This document shows, one piece after another, positions 23,005 through 34,815 of a stretch of DNA of 64,000 nucleotides. The DNA is from Misgurnus anguillicaudatus. Taxonomy: Eukaryota > Chordata > Actinopteri > Cypriniformes > Cobitidae. The translations under genes were made by a program, and so were the position numbers. The notes under the pieces are model-generated. The model saw only the letters and a program-made list of their open reading frames with translations, searched no databases and was not told where the DNA came from. The DNA lies in the NCBI RefSeq assembly GCF_027580225.2, contig NC_073356.2, positions 558,001-622,000 of the forward strand, in the 5' to 3' direction. Numbering within the stretch: position 1 is the stretch's first letter; the number at the start of each line of letters is the position of its first letter.

Positions 23005-23240
23005 TAGGGCCCAAAATTTATTCAAGCCCAGCGGCCTCCACCCTGTTAAGTCCTGCCCTGCTCGTGAGTAATTGTTCTCAAAACCATCAAAAAGCAGTGA
23101 TGAGAGAAAGTAGTTTGCCGAATAATTTGTCAAACACTCATCTCGTGAGAAGTAAATACATGGATTTCTTCACATATAAACTGTTTAGGTTGTTGGTCGA
23201 CGACACATGAAAAAGTTTTTATGATGTTTTTATAAAACAT

Positions 23241-23927
23241 CACTTTACTTGAATGGGTGTTCATAGGGCTGACATGACACGTGTCATGAATATGGGGGAG
23301 ATTTTGTGCACATTTATGACAACTGTCATTAGGTGTCATTTGTTCAATCGTCATTTTTGTTGCAAAGATGACATTGTTTGAGATGTCTTTGTTGTGACAA
23401 CTTGACATTAACAAATACATCATAACTTGTCATGACAACTTGACATTAACCAAGACAACATAACTGACCACTTTTTACCAGTGATGCAAATATAATTTGT
23501 CATTAAAATGTCATTAATTGTTAATACTCTGTTAAATAGTTTTATAACAGCATCACGAATATTCTTCAGTTCATAATGTTTATTTGACCGAGTATTAATA
23601 ATATTTGACATAGCATTAACACTTAATGACATTTAAATCACAGTTTAATGCAATGTTAACCCACAAAGCTAGGTAGTTTTTGGGTTTGATAATTTTTGTT
23701 TATGATTTATAACAAGTTGTGTTGTATTGGTTTATGTGTCAAGTTGTCATAACAAAGATATCACAAACGATGTCATCTTTGCATTAAGAGTTACATAATT
23801 GGGTAGGTGACACTTGGTGGCAGTTGTCGTGGACGTGCGTGGAGTCTTCTTCATGTTCATGACACGTGTCATATTATAATTATGAAGGTTTCATGTCAGT
23901 CTTATGAACACCCCTTCAAGTGAAGTG
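23241..23927. mobile_element. MITE with ~40-bp TIRs (CACTTTACTTGAA..)
   Basis: The left terminus CACTTTACTTGAATGGGTGT and right terminus (reverse complement CACTTCACTTGAAGGGGTGT) keep matching for about 40 bases (ttcata..gctgacatgacac). The interior is full of tgacatt / aatgtca and gacaacttgacatt units in both orientations. The two minus-strand ORFs here are by-products of this symmetry. Confidence 0.85.
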
Positions 23928-24270
23928 TTACCAAGTTTTTTTTCTAGTTTTTTAATTCCTTCAGGGCAGGGGAAAGCAAGAGGTACGTAAAATAAAATGA
24001 AAGTTTCTAAGCAGTTGCACACATCTAAATGCTTTTTGGCATTCATAAATAGACCCAGATAGATTTCAGCCTTATATGGCTACTTGCACTGAATCACCAA
24101 TTTCACATGTATTTTGTGTATTTTCAAAATACAAAATACTGTATTTGTATTTAAATACATTTTTCTTCACATTATTTTGTATTTGTATTTAAATACATTT
24201 TTCGACACAGTATTTTGTATTTGTATTTGAAATACATTTCCATGTATTTATGCCCATTTCTGTCTAACCC

Positions 24271-25449
24271 TAACCTTATTGAGCCTTCAAAGTGCTCTCT
24301 GAAACTTCTCCTGAGATGGCTTGTGTACTTGAAATGAGAACATGAAAAGTTTGTTGTAGAGCTAAGCAAAATACATCATTAGAAAGGTCTTGACCTGCAG
24401 AATAACATATGTCAGTATAAAGGATCCACATGGCATCTGCTTTGAAATACGGACCTTTGAAACATCACCTTGGTGCATTTTTGAAGGGTTATAATTAGGC
24501 AACAAAAGGGGCTATAGACATGGGACAAACTGTTAATGAGAGCTCTTGACCTCAGTTATAATGTCAATATAGTCAACAACTTGGGACTTTATCAAATATG
24601 GTTAAAATTTATTTAAACCTATTTAACAATTAAATATTTAAAATCTGATTGCATAAGTGGGTTAACAATCCCCCTAAACACCTTACTGTACTCTCAACTC
24701 ACTATTTACAACCTCCAATTATAAGAAAAACACAAATGTTTTAAAAAACTACAATTCCCTACATGTGTGCAATGCAGCTTGATACAAATCAGTACTAAAA
24801 TTGTACTTTTTCTGGTTTGCAAAGTAGGGCTGTAAAAACATATGTCTACTGAATATATAAACACCTAGTTCAGGCAAACTAGTAATTAGGCTGCATCTAG
24901 ATGATCTGCGTTAAGAAAATAAAAAACTACTTTTTCACAAAGATATTTTAGCAGAAACAGAGTTTTTTGCTAGATGGGATACAGCTACGCGATTTAGGGT
25001 TAAGTTGGGGTAGAATTCGGATGTAAACAGCGGATCTGTCTAGATGTGATACAACTTGTCTTAAATCGCGTGAAATGTTTGGTTTAGGGTTAGGTTTTGT
25101 GGATAGGATTAGGAAAATAACAGCGCTCATCCGCGAGATTTTGCTGTTGCTGTATCCCCTCTAGCCACAACGCCGAAACAGCAGAACACGCAAACCCCGC
25201 CTTCAACACGATGCACTTCTGTAAACTTTTGCTACCAAAAAACTAATTTCTCAAAATCGAATTAACATCAATCCCTCGCTTTTTTAGACTCCTCGAAACA
25301 TCATCTTCTTCAATCTAGAAGACAAAAGAAAACAAAATGCTATGTTATGTTACCAGGTGGTTTCTAATATGATTTGCAGGTAGTTAGTTTGTCAGATGGT
25401 TACTAGAGTGACTGCTGTGTGGTTACTAGGGTAAAGTAATTATACTTAC
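24271..25449. other. Gene-free stretch, AT-rich
   Basis: No repeat boundary or gene could be fixed. The minus-strand ORF 24,948-25,130 has no motif. On the minus strand this is 3' of the KDZ relic and may include its 3' end and terminal repeat. Confidence 0.35.
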
Positions 25450-26300
25450 AGTGTCATCAAAGCAGAAGTGGACATGCCAAGAGGATTTCTGAAAATCAAT
25501 TGTCGCAGGTAAGAAGCTCATATGCGGTGACCATTGAATGCTGTTGTATTCTTTTATTGCCTGTCTCAGTCTATTGTTGGAACTGGCTACCTGCTTGGAG
25601 AGTCTAATGGCAATGCTCTGCCCATCTGAAGCAAAGCTAGAAAACAAGCATGCAGAAAAATGAATGTATTAGTTTGTAGTATAGTCCTTTTTAAGTTCAA
25701 ACCTAATGTCATATTGTACCTACTTATCCACTTATAGCACTATACCTGGATATATTCTTCTCAGGTGGAGGAGGACTGCTCTCTCCCTTGATTCAGTTCT
25801 AGCCTTGCAGTTGGACTCTGAGCTCACGGCCCACATCTTTAAGGGTAGACTGGAAGTTTGAATCAGACTCTTGCCATCTTCTCCCAATACAGTATTTTTT
25901 CCTCAATGTTCAGCAGAGTCCTCAATTCTACAATGGTCAGCAAATAATTAGTATTAAACGTTATGTACACACTTGATCAGAGAACAGTAACAGACAGATT
26001 ACTGCTTACTCTGTTTTACCCTTTTTGTGTGACTCACAAGTCCCATATCTACACATTACAAAAAGTACAGCACAAAAGTTCAGTAGCTAGCAAGCAGAAA
26101 GCATTACCGTGGTACACCTGACCAAACATACTTGTAAGGCCTTGGTGGTAATAGATTACTAATTACACCACATGAAGAATTGCAATAATGCTGCAATACT
26201 TTAATTTATAACCACTGGTGACAGTTTCCTTCAAAACTATGCCATTACTATAATCACACATTCAAGCACATCAGCAACACCGTTTTTCAATATTTTACTA

Positions 26301-26481
26301 CAGGGCTATTCAGATCTTACCCTGGAGGGCCAGAGCACTGCATAGTTAAGCTCCAACCCTGATCAAACACACCTGAGCAAGCTAATCAAGGTCTTCATGA
26401 TCACTAGAAAATCACAGGTGGTTAATGGTACATAAACTCTGTAGTGCTCCAGCCCTCCAGGGTAAGATTTGAATAGCCCTG
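26301..26481. mobile_element. hAT MITE, CAGGGCTATTC family, exact TSD
   Basis: Termini CAGGGCTATTCAGATCTTAC and GTAAGATTTGAATAGCCCTG. The exact 8-bp TSD ttttacta lies at 26,293-26,300 and 26,482-26,489. Length 181 bp, non-coding. The target is the tattttactatgttc segment of the surrounding MITE, so this insertion is younger than it. Confidence 0.95.
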
Positions 26482-26611
26482 TTTTACTATGTTCTTACCT
26501 CAACTTATGCGAACTAATACATACCTCTTTTTTCAATGCGTGCACTTTTAATCTTTGTACAGTACCTTGTGAATGTATTAGCGTTTAGCCTAGCCCCATT
26601 CATGAGATAGG

Positions 26612-27616
26612 ACCAACTGCAGACGCGCAGAACCCTACGTCATGAAAGTCTGGGACTGACAGCCCCAGCCTGACAGTCTGAGGCCGGAAGTGGCTGAGTT
26701 GTAATCTCAGACCGGAGAGGGACGGAGAATTATTAAACATTAAAATCTATTAAAATGCTTTTTCATTCAAATCAAATGCTCAAGCTTTATTTTTTAAGAT
26801 TTGTGTTACATTTATTTTTATTCATTTATGACACAGTCTGAGGCCGGAAGTGGCGGAGTTGTAATCTCAGACCGGAGATGGACGGAGAATTATTAAACAT
26901 TAAAATGTATTAAAATGCTTTTTCATTCAAATCAAATGCTCAAGCTTTATTTTTTAGGATTTGTGTTACATTTATTTTTATTTATTTATGACACATAAAA
27001 AATGGATAATAAACTATACATTTAACAAAAAACAAACAAAAAAACTATTAACAATTGTCTGTAGCAAATAACAATTCTTACGTTTTACATTATTTTACAC
27101 AAATACATAAACAGACATAACTTACATACATACATACGAGTGTGTATATATAAAATATAATTCATCTCATAAGGCAAAAAGTGCCTCAGTCATTCTGAAA
27201 TCGCCCTATATATTTATAAATAATATACAGTTGCATCTCAAATATCGTAAATATCTTTTTAAATTAAATCTTTTTAATACATTTCTTAAAACAAGCAAAA
27301 AACGCACTCTGATCTCACGGTACTTTGATGTCGAGTGAATCGCTCTGCAAGCCCTGCATTTTTTTTATCGACGTGGGTCTTGATCATAGTCCATGCTTTT
27401 GATATAATGGGTATGATTTTCTAACAAAGTTAGCGTCCGTACGGAGCATAAAAGACAGAAAACCCGCATGCCTGCATAATCATATTACCGTATTACTTAC
27501 AACGACATAGAAGTAGCGGAATGCCTTATAAGGCCCACTTCCGGCCTCAGACTTTCAGGCTGGGACTGTCAGTCTCAGACTGTCATGACGTATGTGTCTG
27601 CGCTTCTGCAGTTGGT
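26612..27616. mobile_element. ~1-kb element with ~85-bp terminal inverted repeats
   Basis: The left terminus accaactgcagacgcgcag and right terminus (reverse complement accaactgcagaagcgcag) stay paired for about 85 bases (tacgtcatga..gtctg..gactgacag..cagcctga, gtctgaggccggaagtgg). The left side carries a 160-bp tandem duplication. The interior is AT-rich and non-coding. Superfamily not determined. Confidence 0.8.
26672..26991. repeat. 160-bp tandem duplication
   Basis: Two head-to-tail copies, about 26,672-26,831 and 26,832-26,991, of a unit starting with acagtctgaggccggaagtg and running through gacggagaattattaaacat. They differ at a handful of positions (tggctgag versus tggcggag; gagagggacgg versus gagatggacgg). 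The unit includes the inner part of the left terminal repeat. Confidence 0.9.
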
Positions 27617-29201
27617 TAGTATTGCCATTCATTCATATGGCTCCAAACAGGGATGAATTTTGAAGCCACCAAACACTTCCATGTATTTAGACGAGTAAGT
27701 ACAGTGGCACAAAATAAAACTTTTGTTTGGAGCCACAGGAATGAATGGGGCTAGGCTAAATGCCAACACATTCACGAAGTGCTTAACAAAGACTAAAAGT
27801 GCATGCATTGAATAAAGATAGGTATGTATTAATTCAAGTTGAGCTAAGAACATAGTAAAATATTGAATAACTGTGGTGTTTTCCTTTAAAGACGTCTGTA
27901 ATTACCATAGTCTTACATAAAAACATTAAACTCTTACTTGAACTTGTAGAACTGAATCAGTCTGATGATGTAGTCCCTTTTCCATCTAAAGACAGTATCT
28001 GAAGAAAAGACGACATTACTACCACTCTAATAAAGTAATTCATTTCATGTTACTTCTAATAAAGTAATTCATTTCATGTTACTTCTGTTTCTTTGTTAAT
28101 AGTATTCATGACATTCTTACAGTATTTAAGACTTTAACTTCAGTTCCTTACTTATTGGTTTCTGTTGGGCTAGCTTTTTTCCATCTCTCAATGTCTCCTT
28201 CAGAAATCACACTATACAACAACAATAACAGAAAACAAGACACACATCAATCCTAAATACTCTTGTGCAAAATGCACTTATAAATGTAATGTTATATTCT
28301 CCCATCTATAACTAATTGTTACCTGCTTCTTGTGCATTGTTTACCTGGTGCCTCTCTGATGTCAGATGAGATATCTTCTTGAGGAGCGAGAATCAATATT
28401 TTCTCTGCTTTGTCAACTCTTTGCAGGAGCTACACCTCTGAAAAGACAGTTTTATCTACTTATAGTATGCTTACCAATTTGTGTGTGATCGGCTTCACTC
28501 CAGAAAATATAAAATGTATAAACAGTGAACCACCAGCACAGAATTTTGAAAGGTTATACAGCAGTAGACAGACCTAGGTCAGTTGATTTCCTCCGTCCCT
28601 AATGCAAAAGGGCATCAGTCAGTAGGTCAAGGCGATGAGATGGAGTCATCTCCTTTGTGACTCTGGCAAATCTTTGGAGGAAAGATCACAGCCTTTCCAT
28701 TCCTTCCCCGTCTGTGAGCCCAAACCCATCAAGCCATCTGGTACTGTACTTGATCTATGATTAAAGCAAAGTGGTCAAATATCACATACTGTACACAAAG
28801 CATGACCATACTGCTTATAGAGATCTTATGGTATTTTATCTTTTAATTTGTAAAAATAGCAAAGCTGTTCTTTTTATTACTTTATATTAATGTAATTATT
28901 ATACAAATTAGGTAATCTGCATAAAAAGAAACAAAGGAAACCAATTTGGTTATAACAATCCTCTGCTTATAGTGATTAGTTTGACCCAGACAGATTTGAG
29001 ATAAACGGTTTCCACTGAATTGTCTTACACATTGCATCTCTGAAACAAGTTTAGACAAATGTCTGGTTTGAAAAATGTTAGATTAAAGATTATTTTTAGG
29101 TATTTCTGGCTAATTTCAGCTTTGCAGTGCATATACAAGAAAATTTGAGACCAAACAGGGAGTGAATGATGTGTGTTACATGTCCTGATATCCCTATAAA
29201 G

Positions 29202-30416
29202 TAGGGATGCACCGAATCCAGATTTTTTAGGTTCGGCCGAATCCCGAATCCACCGTTTGAGATTCGGCCGAATCCGAAACCGAATACCGAATCCTACTCG
29301 CATCCTTATTCCATTAACACAGTAAAACACATTAATGAAGTAAGTTAAACAACGTCCACAGCAGTGTATTTTTCATTTTATTTAATTTTAACTGTACATT
29401 ATGCCAGGATGACAAGTTGGAAAAACTATTTTGACAATTACCATAAGCCTATGCATAATGAAAGCGATGCGTTGCGACACGCTCGTTTTTCCAATAAGCA
29501 AGCAGCTCTGCGCTGAAAACTATATTTAACTTTGAGTGAGAAGCTCCGCTCGTCAATGTCAGTTTTCACACGGCCGTCCAATTACAGTGGAGGAGGGGCG
29601 GGACATTACCACAGCAACCAACCGGCTCACAGCTGAAGCATCACCCCCCAGTCACATTAGCTACAAGCGACAGAGACAGAGCGACAGGCTACCATTCATT
29701 TTCAATGGGAGTGGCTGTTTGCCAGCGACAAGCGACGAGCTCGCCACTACGCGAGCAAGGCGGGGCCAAAATAGACAAGCAGGCTATTTTATGCAAATGC
29801 TGAGCGATGCGACAAAGCGACTGCCAATCAGAGTGAAGGAGCAGCGTGACGTAGGTCTGTGGTCGCGTCTGAGAAAATAATTCAAGATGGCGGAAAATGC
29901 GTATTTATGTATATATCTGATAAGTTTGGCATTTTATCTCATATATTTTGTTACTTTTATCGAGAAATAAATACTTTTAAATCCAAAAACACAGTTCTTG
30001 TAACTTAACAATACCTCTAAAGTGACTTTTAATACCGCTTTGAGAAACTACCCAAGGAACACCCATCAAGCGAGTGTGTGTCGCTCGGTGTCGTTCACTT
30101 TTGTAGCTAATGTGACTGTAGGGTCACAGCTACCAAGCGCTCGGCTGAAAAACAGCTGGCATTTGGCGTCCTCAAGGCGTTTTCAGCCGTATTTAAAAGT
30201 TTTGGTCTGTCCAGCCCCTAAGGCTCACCGAAAGAAAAAGCTCATCTCCACATCAGCACCCGATGTGTGTAATCAACGGCCGCGTGACGTCAAACAGCGT
30301 AGCGCAAGCCAAGGGTTCGGTTCGGTGGAAAAAAATCTAGGATTCGGCCGAACCTGAACCCCATCAAAAAGCCCAGTATTCGGCCAAATCCGAATCCTGG
30401 ATTCGGTGCATCCCTA
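29202..30416. mobile_element. hAT element, TAGGGATGCACCGAATCC ends, exact TSD
   Basis: The left end is TAGGGATGCACCGAATCC and the right end GGATTCGGTGCATCCCTA. The exact 8-bp TSD ctataaag lies at 29,194-29,201 and 30,417-30,424. Subterminal attcggccgaatcc palindromes occur at both ends. Length 1,215 bp. ORFs at 29,536-29,880 and 30,022-30,357 on the plus strand show no transposase motif. The GC-rich middle (agcgacaagcgacgagctcg) may be a further MITE. It splits a KDZ intron. Confidence 0.93.
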
Positions 30417-31444
30417 CTATAAAGTCAATGAATTACCTGGCAGGGCAATTTGTGTCCATAAACATGAAATGCTGGTAAGTCTAAGGAGATGTTGTGTGAT
30501 ATGCCCTCCCCTGATTTCTGATTGAACACAGTATGACATAATTTTGAGTTAAAGGTCTTTTCTCAAAACAATAATTCAGTTTTACACAGAAAAAAAGGGT
30601 TCTTACCTGCAAATGTGGGGCAACAACACAGGCAATGTCTAAGACTACTCGCAGGTGTATGTTCTTGTCCTCACATCTTTGAAGTAGTGTATCAGTGACA
30701 TACAGGGGATAGGCTTATCTATTTCAACACAAAAATGTGAATGATAAAACACTTTATACTGAAGAAAAGTGAAAAATAATTATACAATCTCCAGCATCAC
30801 ATTCAATACCTAAATACTCAATAAGGGCACTCAGAATAATTCAAAAAAAAATTCATGTTTTCTTATATAAGTGAATATTATAAAATTGCTGAAAAGTTTC
30901 ACAATTATATTTGGTGACTAAAAAAATTAATAAAATATGGCTTATGTTAGGGTCATGCTATTTTAGGCATTATTGGGGAATTATCATTCATATATATAAA
31001 CATAAACTTTGTAGATTTACCATGTTAATAACTGTGGAAATGCATCATCACAGTCTGTGAAAAAAGACCATTATAATACAAAGAGCTTTTCAATTGGTAA
31101 ATGCATGTGTACAAATAAATACCTCTTACAACAGCCTCATAAAGTCTCTGCATGACTGGTACTGAGTGATGCCTCTGAACATTGACGTTTTTAACGAAAA
31201 CTTTTGTGGAGCGATGCTGGCCTCTCTGTGTTGTAATAAAGAGCATTGGAGAGAAGCCCAGTAATTCCATCTTACGAAGCTGAGAAGAGAGAACAAAATG
31301 TTTCAAACAAGAGTACACAGTCAATTGAAAAACTATGCTCTTATCCACTATCTACTTAAATAAACATGTTTTTTGTTTACTGAACTGAATTGTAGTTGTA
31401 ATAATTATAATAAATAAAAAATATATATATTTTATAAATGAAAC

Positions 31445-32228
31445 TTATAAAACGGGTAGTTCCAATCCTTGATTCTGATTGGTCAATAGGTGTGCTTTAT
31501 TCACGATAAAACACTGCTATGACCGTTTCACCCAACGGTTTTGTTTAATATCACTGCGCCCTTAGCAACACCCTTAGCAACACATAAACATGTAATGAGA
31601 CAAAGGCCGTTTCACAATATGCGTTCTTGTCTGTACTTGTGTTCTTGTGGACTTGTGAAACGTCATCAGTCGCGGACCAAGTACTGTTCCAAATCAAAGT
31701 TCGCATCAAGCCCAAGTTTACATAAAATCCCCGGATGTGTTCTCGATCCGCCCATTTTATCGAGGATGCATCAGAGGAGACTTGTGTGAACTTATGACAG
31801 CGAAGTTTCCCAGAATGCATTTCGCGTCAGGAGTTCGTTCTTCCGAGTCTGTACTTGCAAGTTCGAACTACGAAGGACACAAGTCCGAGTTTGGCGTACT
31901 TGGTATTGAGAAATGGCTAAAGTCTGAGAACAGTTTGTTGTTTTTATTTGAGCTTTCATGTTGTTGTTCGCAGTCAGGGACTATTTTTTCTAGCAGAAGG
32001 AATGCTTTTAGTGATTTAACTTCATGAAAGTTGCACTAATATTTTTTTTACTTTAATATTGTGTGGTAACCGTTTTATAAAAGCAATAAGGTACTCGAGG
32101 CAAGTGCTGTATCGTGAATAAGTAACGGCTGAAGGGTTTGCAGGCACTCCGCTTCACGTCGTGCCTAACAACGCCCTTCAGCCGTTACTTATTCACGATA
32201 CAGCACAGCCTCTCGTACCTTATTGCTT
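31445..32228. mobile_element. Hairpin-tailed element (copy A)
   Basis: The left terminus ttataaaacggg (31,445-) pairs with aaccgttttataa (32,068-32,080). The right repeat runs directly into a long hairpin at 32,081-32,228: arm aagcaataaggtac..gctgtatcgtgaataagtaa..ggctgaaggg and its near-perfect complement, with a 37-base loop that has its own small stem (ggcactccgc..gtgcc). The interior (ttgattctgattggtcaa, then cgtctgtacttgtgttcttg and related words) is non-coding; ORFs on both strands lack motifs. See copies at 42,677, 53,152 and 61,634. Confidence 0.8.
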
Positions 32229-32455
32229 ACTTACAAGCAAGTCCACACAGTTCATCATTTTGTTAGAATTGGCATGTTTTTTTTATTTGGCTGCCCACTG
32301 ATCATCAAATTTTACTTTTGGGGCTTTCAAGTTTTTCTTTTGTATAATCTTTACTCCACAGTATTTGCAGGTTTTGGAGGCACCGCCAATTTCTTTGTAG
32401 CAAGAACTACACTGGCGTGTTCTGGATCCAGGTGCCTTGTGTGTGTCAGTGTGTG

Positions 32456-32520
32456 AGTGAGTGAGTTGGAGAGTGAGTGAGTGAGTGAGTGAGTGAGTGA
32501 GTGAGTGAGTGAGTGAGTGG
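32456..32520. repeat. (GAGT)n microsatellite
   Basis: A tetranucleotide gagt/gtga array with one interruption (ttggagagt). Likely variable in length. Confidence 0.95.
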
Positions 32521-32817
32521 GAGATATTTTTTAAATTCTTTACTTACTAAACATTGTATGTGTATAACTATTTACAACAAACCCCCAGATCCGCCCACTA
32601 TCATAAGACTATATAATAAGATAAATAATTAATAAAACGGCAATAGAATAAAACTGACCAAAAAAGAAAGATCTGAATGTCTAAAGATTTCTGAATTGTA
32701 CATCAAAAGTATTAAAAGCATGGTGCTGTTGTTACTGTTTTTTACTATGTATGAAAGGGCTGAACTACTGTGCATAAGGTTTGCTGTTACTGTACTACAA
32801 AATACCACAGTAGAAGT

Positions 32818-34166
32818 CAGTGGGGAACCTTCAGGGCCTTCTACGCCTTCAGAGAAGGCCTAAAAAAATGTATAAAAATATTTTTTATTATAATAATACA
32901 AATAAATAATATTCAATAAAAATATGTTTTTATATTTTTTAATTTCTATTTAATTCAATTCAATACAATACATGTAATATATTTTCTCTCATCTATGTTC
33001 TAACGTTAAGCTTACTGTCAGGTTCATGTCATGAAAACATCTAATCCAATCAGAATCGTCCGTCTCTATTAAGGCCCGGTTAGCTGGCTCATTCATTGGT
33101 TAGGACTTCATGAATCCCAGGGAAGGCCAAGCTATGTGTTTTGGTGTGGAGAGTGACAGGCAAATCGACCAATCACGTTTTGATTTCAAGTGGGCGGGCA
33201 AAAAACAAAACATTGTAAGCCTTCATGAAGTCCTAATCATGCAACAAACTGGATGCGAGCTGCCGTAAAACACCAAAGACGAAGATCATAGACCGTTAAT
33301 ATTAATACAGTCTAATGGCCCGAATCTCTGCGGTGAGAGTGGTTGAGGTAAATGGCGGAAAACGTGATTGACGTTGTGGCTAGCTTGATAGGGCTGAGGT
33401 AAAAACGAAATTACTTAAGCGCGTACTCGTGAAGAGCACAGCTGGGAGAAGCGCGTGCAGAGGAGCCTGTGCATATGACGCGAACACGAGAAAAATAATG
33501 GGTTTAATTATACTTTTACTTCCTGACAGTTTCACTTGTTACGTGAGGATAGTAATGACTGACAGACAACGCCGAATTACATACAATATAATTTCCTAAC
33601 TAAATCTGAGAGAACGCGAAAAAATATTTTTTACCTCGCTATACCCGATGGGCAGGGCGGAGATACATTTTATAGCCCGACAAGAATTCGCAATAGCCCC
33701 GGGACCTGGGGGCTCGGGCTAGCGATTTTGCGAGCCCTGGATATCTTATAACAACAGTTATAAGCCACAAGGAAGTGCACTGAGAACGCAGGGTGCTATA
33801 TTTCCCTTTATGAAAAAGATTAACAAGGTATCCGACAGCTAAATATATATTTCCAAAAATAAAATATAAATTAAAGAACATAATTTAAGCTTGTTAAATG
33901 CAAATTAACAGAGCCCCTGTCATTACAGAGCAGCAGAATCTGTATTTGTGTTTATCAGTTAGATTAAAGTAATTTAAACTTTAAAACTGCATTTAAAGAC
34001 AGACAATGCCCATTCTGTAATTTAACTTTGCGTGCTCAGAATTTTTACACGTTCACTGTATGATTTAACGAAAATACGAATAGCCTAGTATATTATGGAT
34101 GGAGAGGCATTTGCACTTCATTGCATATTTTGAAGGCCCAGCTGAAGTACCCACGGTTCGCCACTG
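32818..34166. mobile_element. hAT element, CAGTGGGGAACC ends, exact TSD
   Basis: The left end is CAGTGGGGAACCTTCAGGGCC and the right end GGTTCGCCACTG, with related inner words (aggccc..ctgaag). The exact 8-bp TSD gtagaagt lies at 32,810-32,817 and 34,167-34,174. Length 1,349 bp. No transposase; the minus-strand ORF 33,639-33,881 has no motif. Two inverted ccaatcacgttttg / ccaatcagaatcgtc-like segments lie at 33,045-33,180. Confidence 0.9.
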
Positions 34167-34174
34167 GTAGAAGT

Positions 34175-34815
34175 AGACTAACTGCGTTAAAAACATGGTA
34201 CGATTTGTGTACTAAATACACACAAAATACACACAAATACACAAAATACCACAGTAGAAGTACATTGGTAGTTAACTGTTAATTCCAAAAATATGAATAT
34301 AATAAAATGATCGAGGATCTGTCACGTTATGATAATGGTGCCTAACATAACGTGACTAGCTTTTAGAAAGAATGTAATATAGATGACCAATACAACTCAG
34401 AGAACATTTAGAAGCCGATCTGGATTAAAAAAAGAACATATAATGAATTTAATATCGAACAAACAGACACTTTATGGTGTACTCTCCGAGATGTGGCGAC
34501 GTTTGTAAACAGATGATAAAGGTTTTTTTCTGGCTACGGGTCACGCTTCTTGAATGCGATTAACAAAATCGTATGGTATAATACGATTTAATTAGCACAA
34601 AATCCCTGCAACACAGGGCTGTGTTAAATGCGATGTACTAATCGTACGATTTCGTACGAGCCAGCTCTAATATTTTCATACGATTTAGCCACTTGGTTAA
34701 ATCGTTTGAATTATTACGAATTCGCCGTGGTAAGATCTCATTCGCTTACAGTCCGAGTTTTGAATTTTATTTCTTTTTTTATTATTATTATTTATACACA
34801 CCTTTATTACTCTAT
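34175..34815. other. Unassigned stretch with repeated tcgtacgattt words
   Basis: There is no gene. Around 34,570-34,700 the words aatcgtatggta, atcgtacgatttcgtacgag and catacgatttagcc recur, which may be the ends of a small palindromic repeat. Otherwise featureless. Confidence 0.35.

Larger units (their letters stand above)
18535..23060 (+). mobile_element. ~4.5-kb DNA element, ggccggactta ends, carrying an exon-like 5' region
   Basis: The left end reads atggccggacttaccattgg and then gggcttgag. The right end, reverse complemented, reads cagggcaggacttaacaggg and then gctgggcttgaa, so the ends are related inverted repeats. TSDs are not clear. Just inside the left end is a CpG-rich region (18,650-18,960) with a donor-like cag/gtaagc at about 18,918. 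It could be a promoter and untranslated first exon of a transposase gene, but no transposase ORF remains. Inside are a 39-bp minisatellite, two copies of one MITE family and a CACTA-like MITE. Superfamily uncertain; hAT-like ends are possible. Confidence 0.5.
17412..24262. mobile_element. 6.85-kb hAT-type insertion with nested elements, 8-bp TSD
   Basis: The left end is CAGGGATGGGCAGTATTTC and the right end is ATTTATGCCCATTTCTG. The exact 8-bp TSD tctaaccc lies at 17,404-17,411 and 24,263-24,270. Both subterminal regions carry many tatttgaaata / aaatacatgtattt units. Most of the length is later insertions: a MITE (17,815-18,316), a 4.5-kb element (about 18,535-23,060) and a MITE (23,241-23,927). 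The host element itself was probably about 1-1.6 kb and non-autonomous. The ends and TSD length place it in hAT. Confidence 0.8.
26274..27891. mobile_element. MITE, TTAAAGGAAAACACC family (copy 2), carrying two insertions
   Basis: The right end tgtggtgttttcctttaaag matches 18,297-18,317. The left end (agcaacaccgtttttcaata) is truncated by a few bases. It is interrupted by a hAT MITE (26,301-26,481) and by a long-TIR element (26,612-27,616). The interior words (cctagccccattcatgagat; ggaatgaatggggctaggct) are inverted copies of each other. It lies in the KDZ intron between blocks 6 and 7. Confidence 0.75.
25450..31279 (-). pseudogene. KDZ-type transposase pseudogene, eight exon relics
   Basis: Minus-strand exon-like blocks with splice signals: 31,130-31,279; about 30,607-30,714; 28,575-28,754; 28,345-28,429; 28,152-28,211; 27,938-27,998; 25,746-25,927; 25,450-25,636. 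Key motifs: LRVVLDIACVVAPHLQ (block 2, the catalytic-Asp DIAC region) and FGLTDGEGMERL, then RFARVTKEMTPSHRLDLLTD (block 3, the catalytic-Glu region). These are signatures of Kyakuja-Dileera-Zisupton DDE transposases. Block 4 reads RVDKAEKILILAPQ, block 6 VFRWKRDYIIRLIQFY, and block 8 IAIRLSKQVASSNNRLRQAI, then KEYNSIQW. Block 3 has two in-frame stops, one at the expected Trp after MERL (TGA) and one after ALLH (TAG), and the start of block 2 is out of frame, so the gene is dead. A hAT element (29,202-30,416) sits in the intron between blocks 2 and 3. N-terminal exons may lie at 51.4-55.6 kb. Confidence 0.75.

Noticed and set aside
23130..23632. Two minus-strand ORFs rich in His/Asn/Ser
   Set aside because: They translate the tgacatt/aatgtca repeats of a MITE and cross its boundary.
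29536..29880. 114-codon plus-strand ORF as a gene
   Set aside because: It lies entirely inside a TSD-bounded hAT element, has no motif and is rich in repeated gcgac words; probably non-coding.
31541..32027. Overlapping ORFs in both strands as host exons
   Set aside because: They fall between paired terminal repeats of the hairpin-tailed element and show no protein features.
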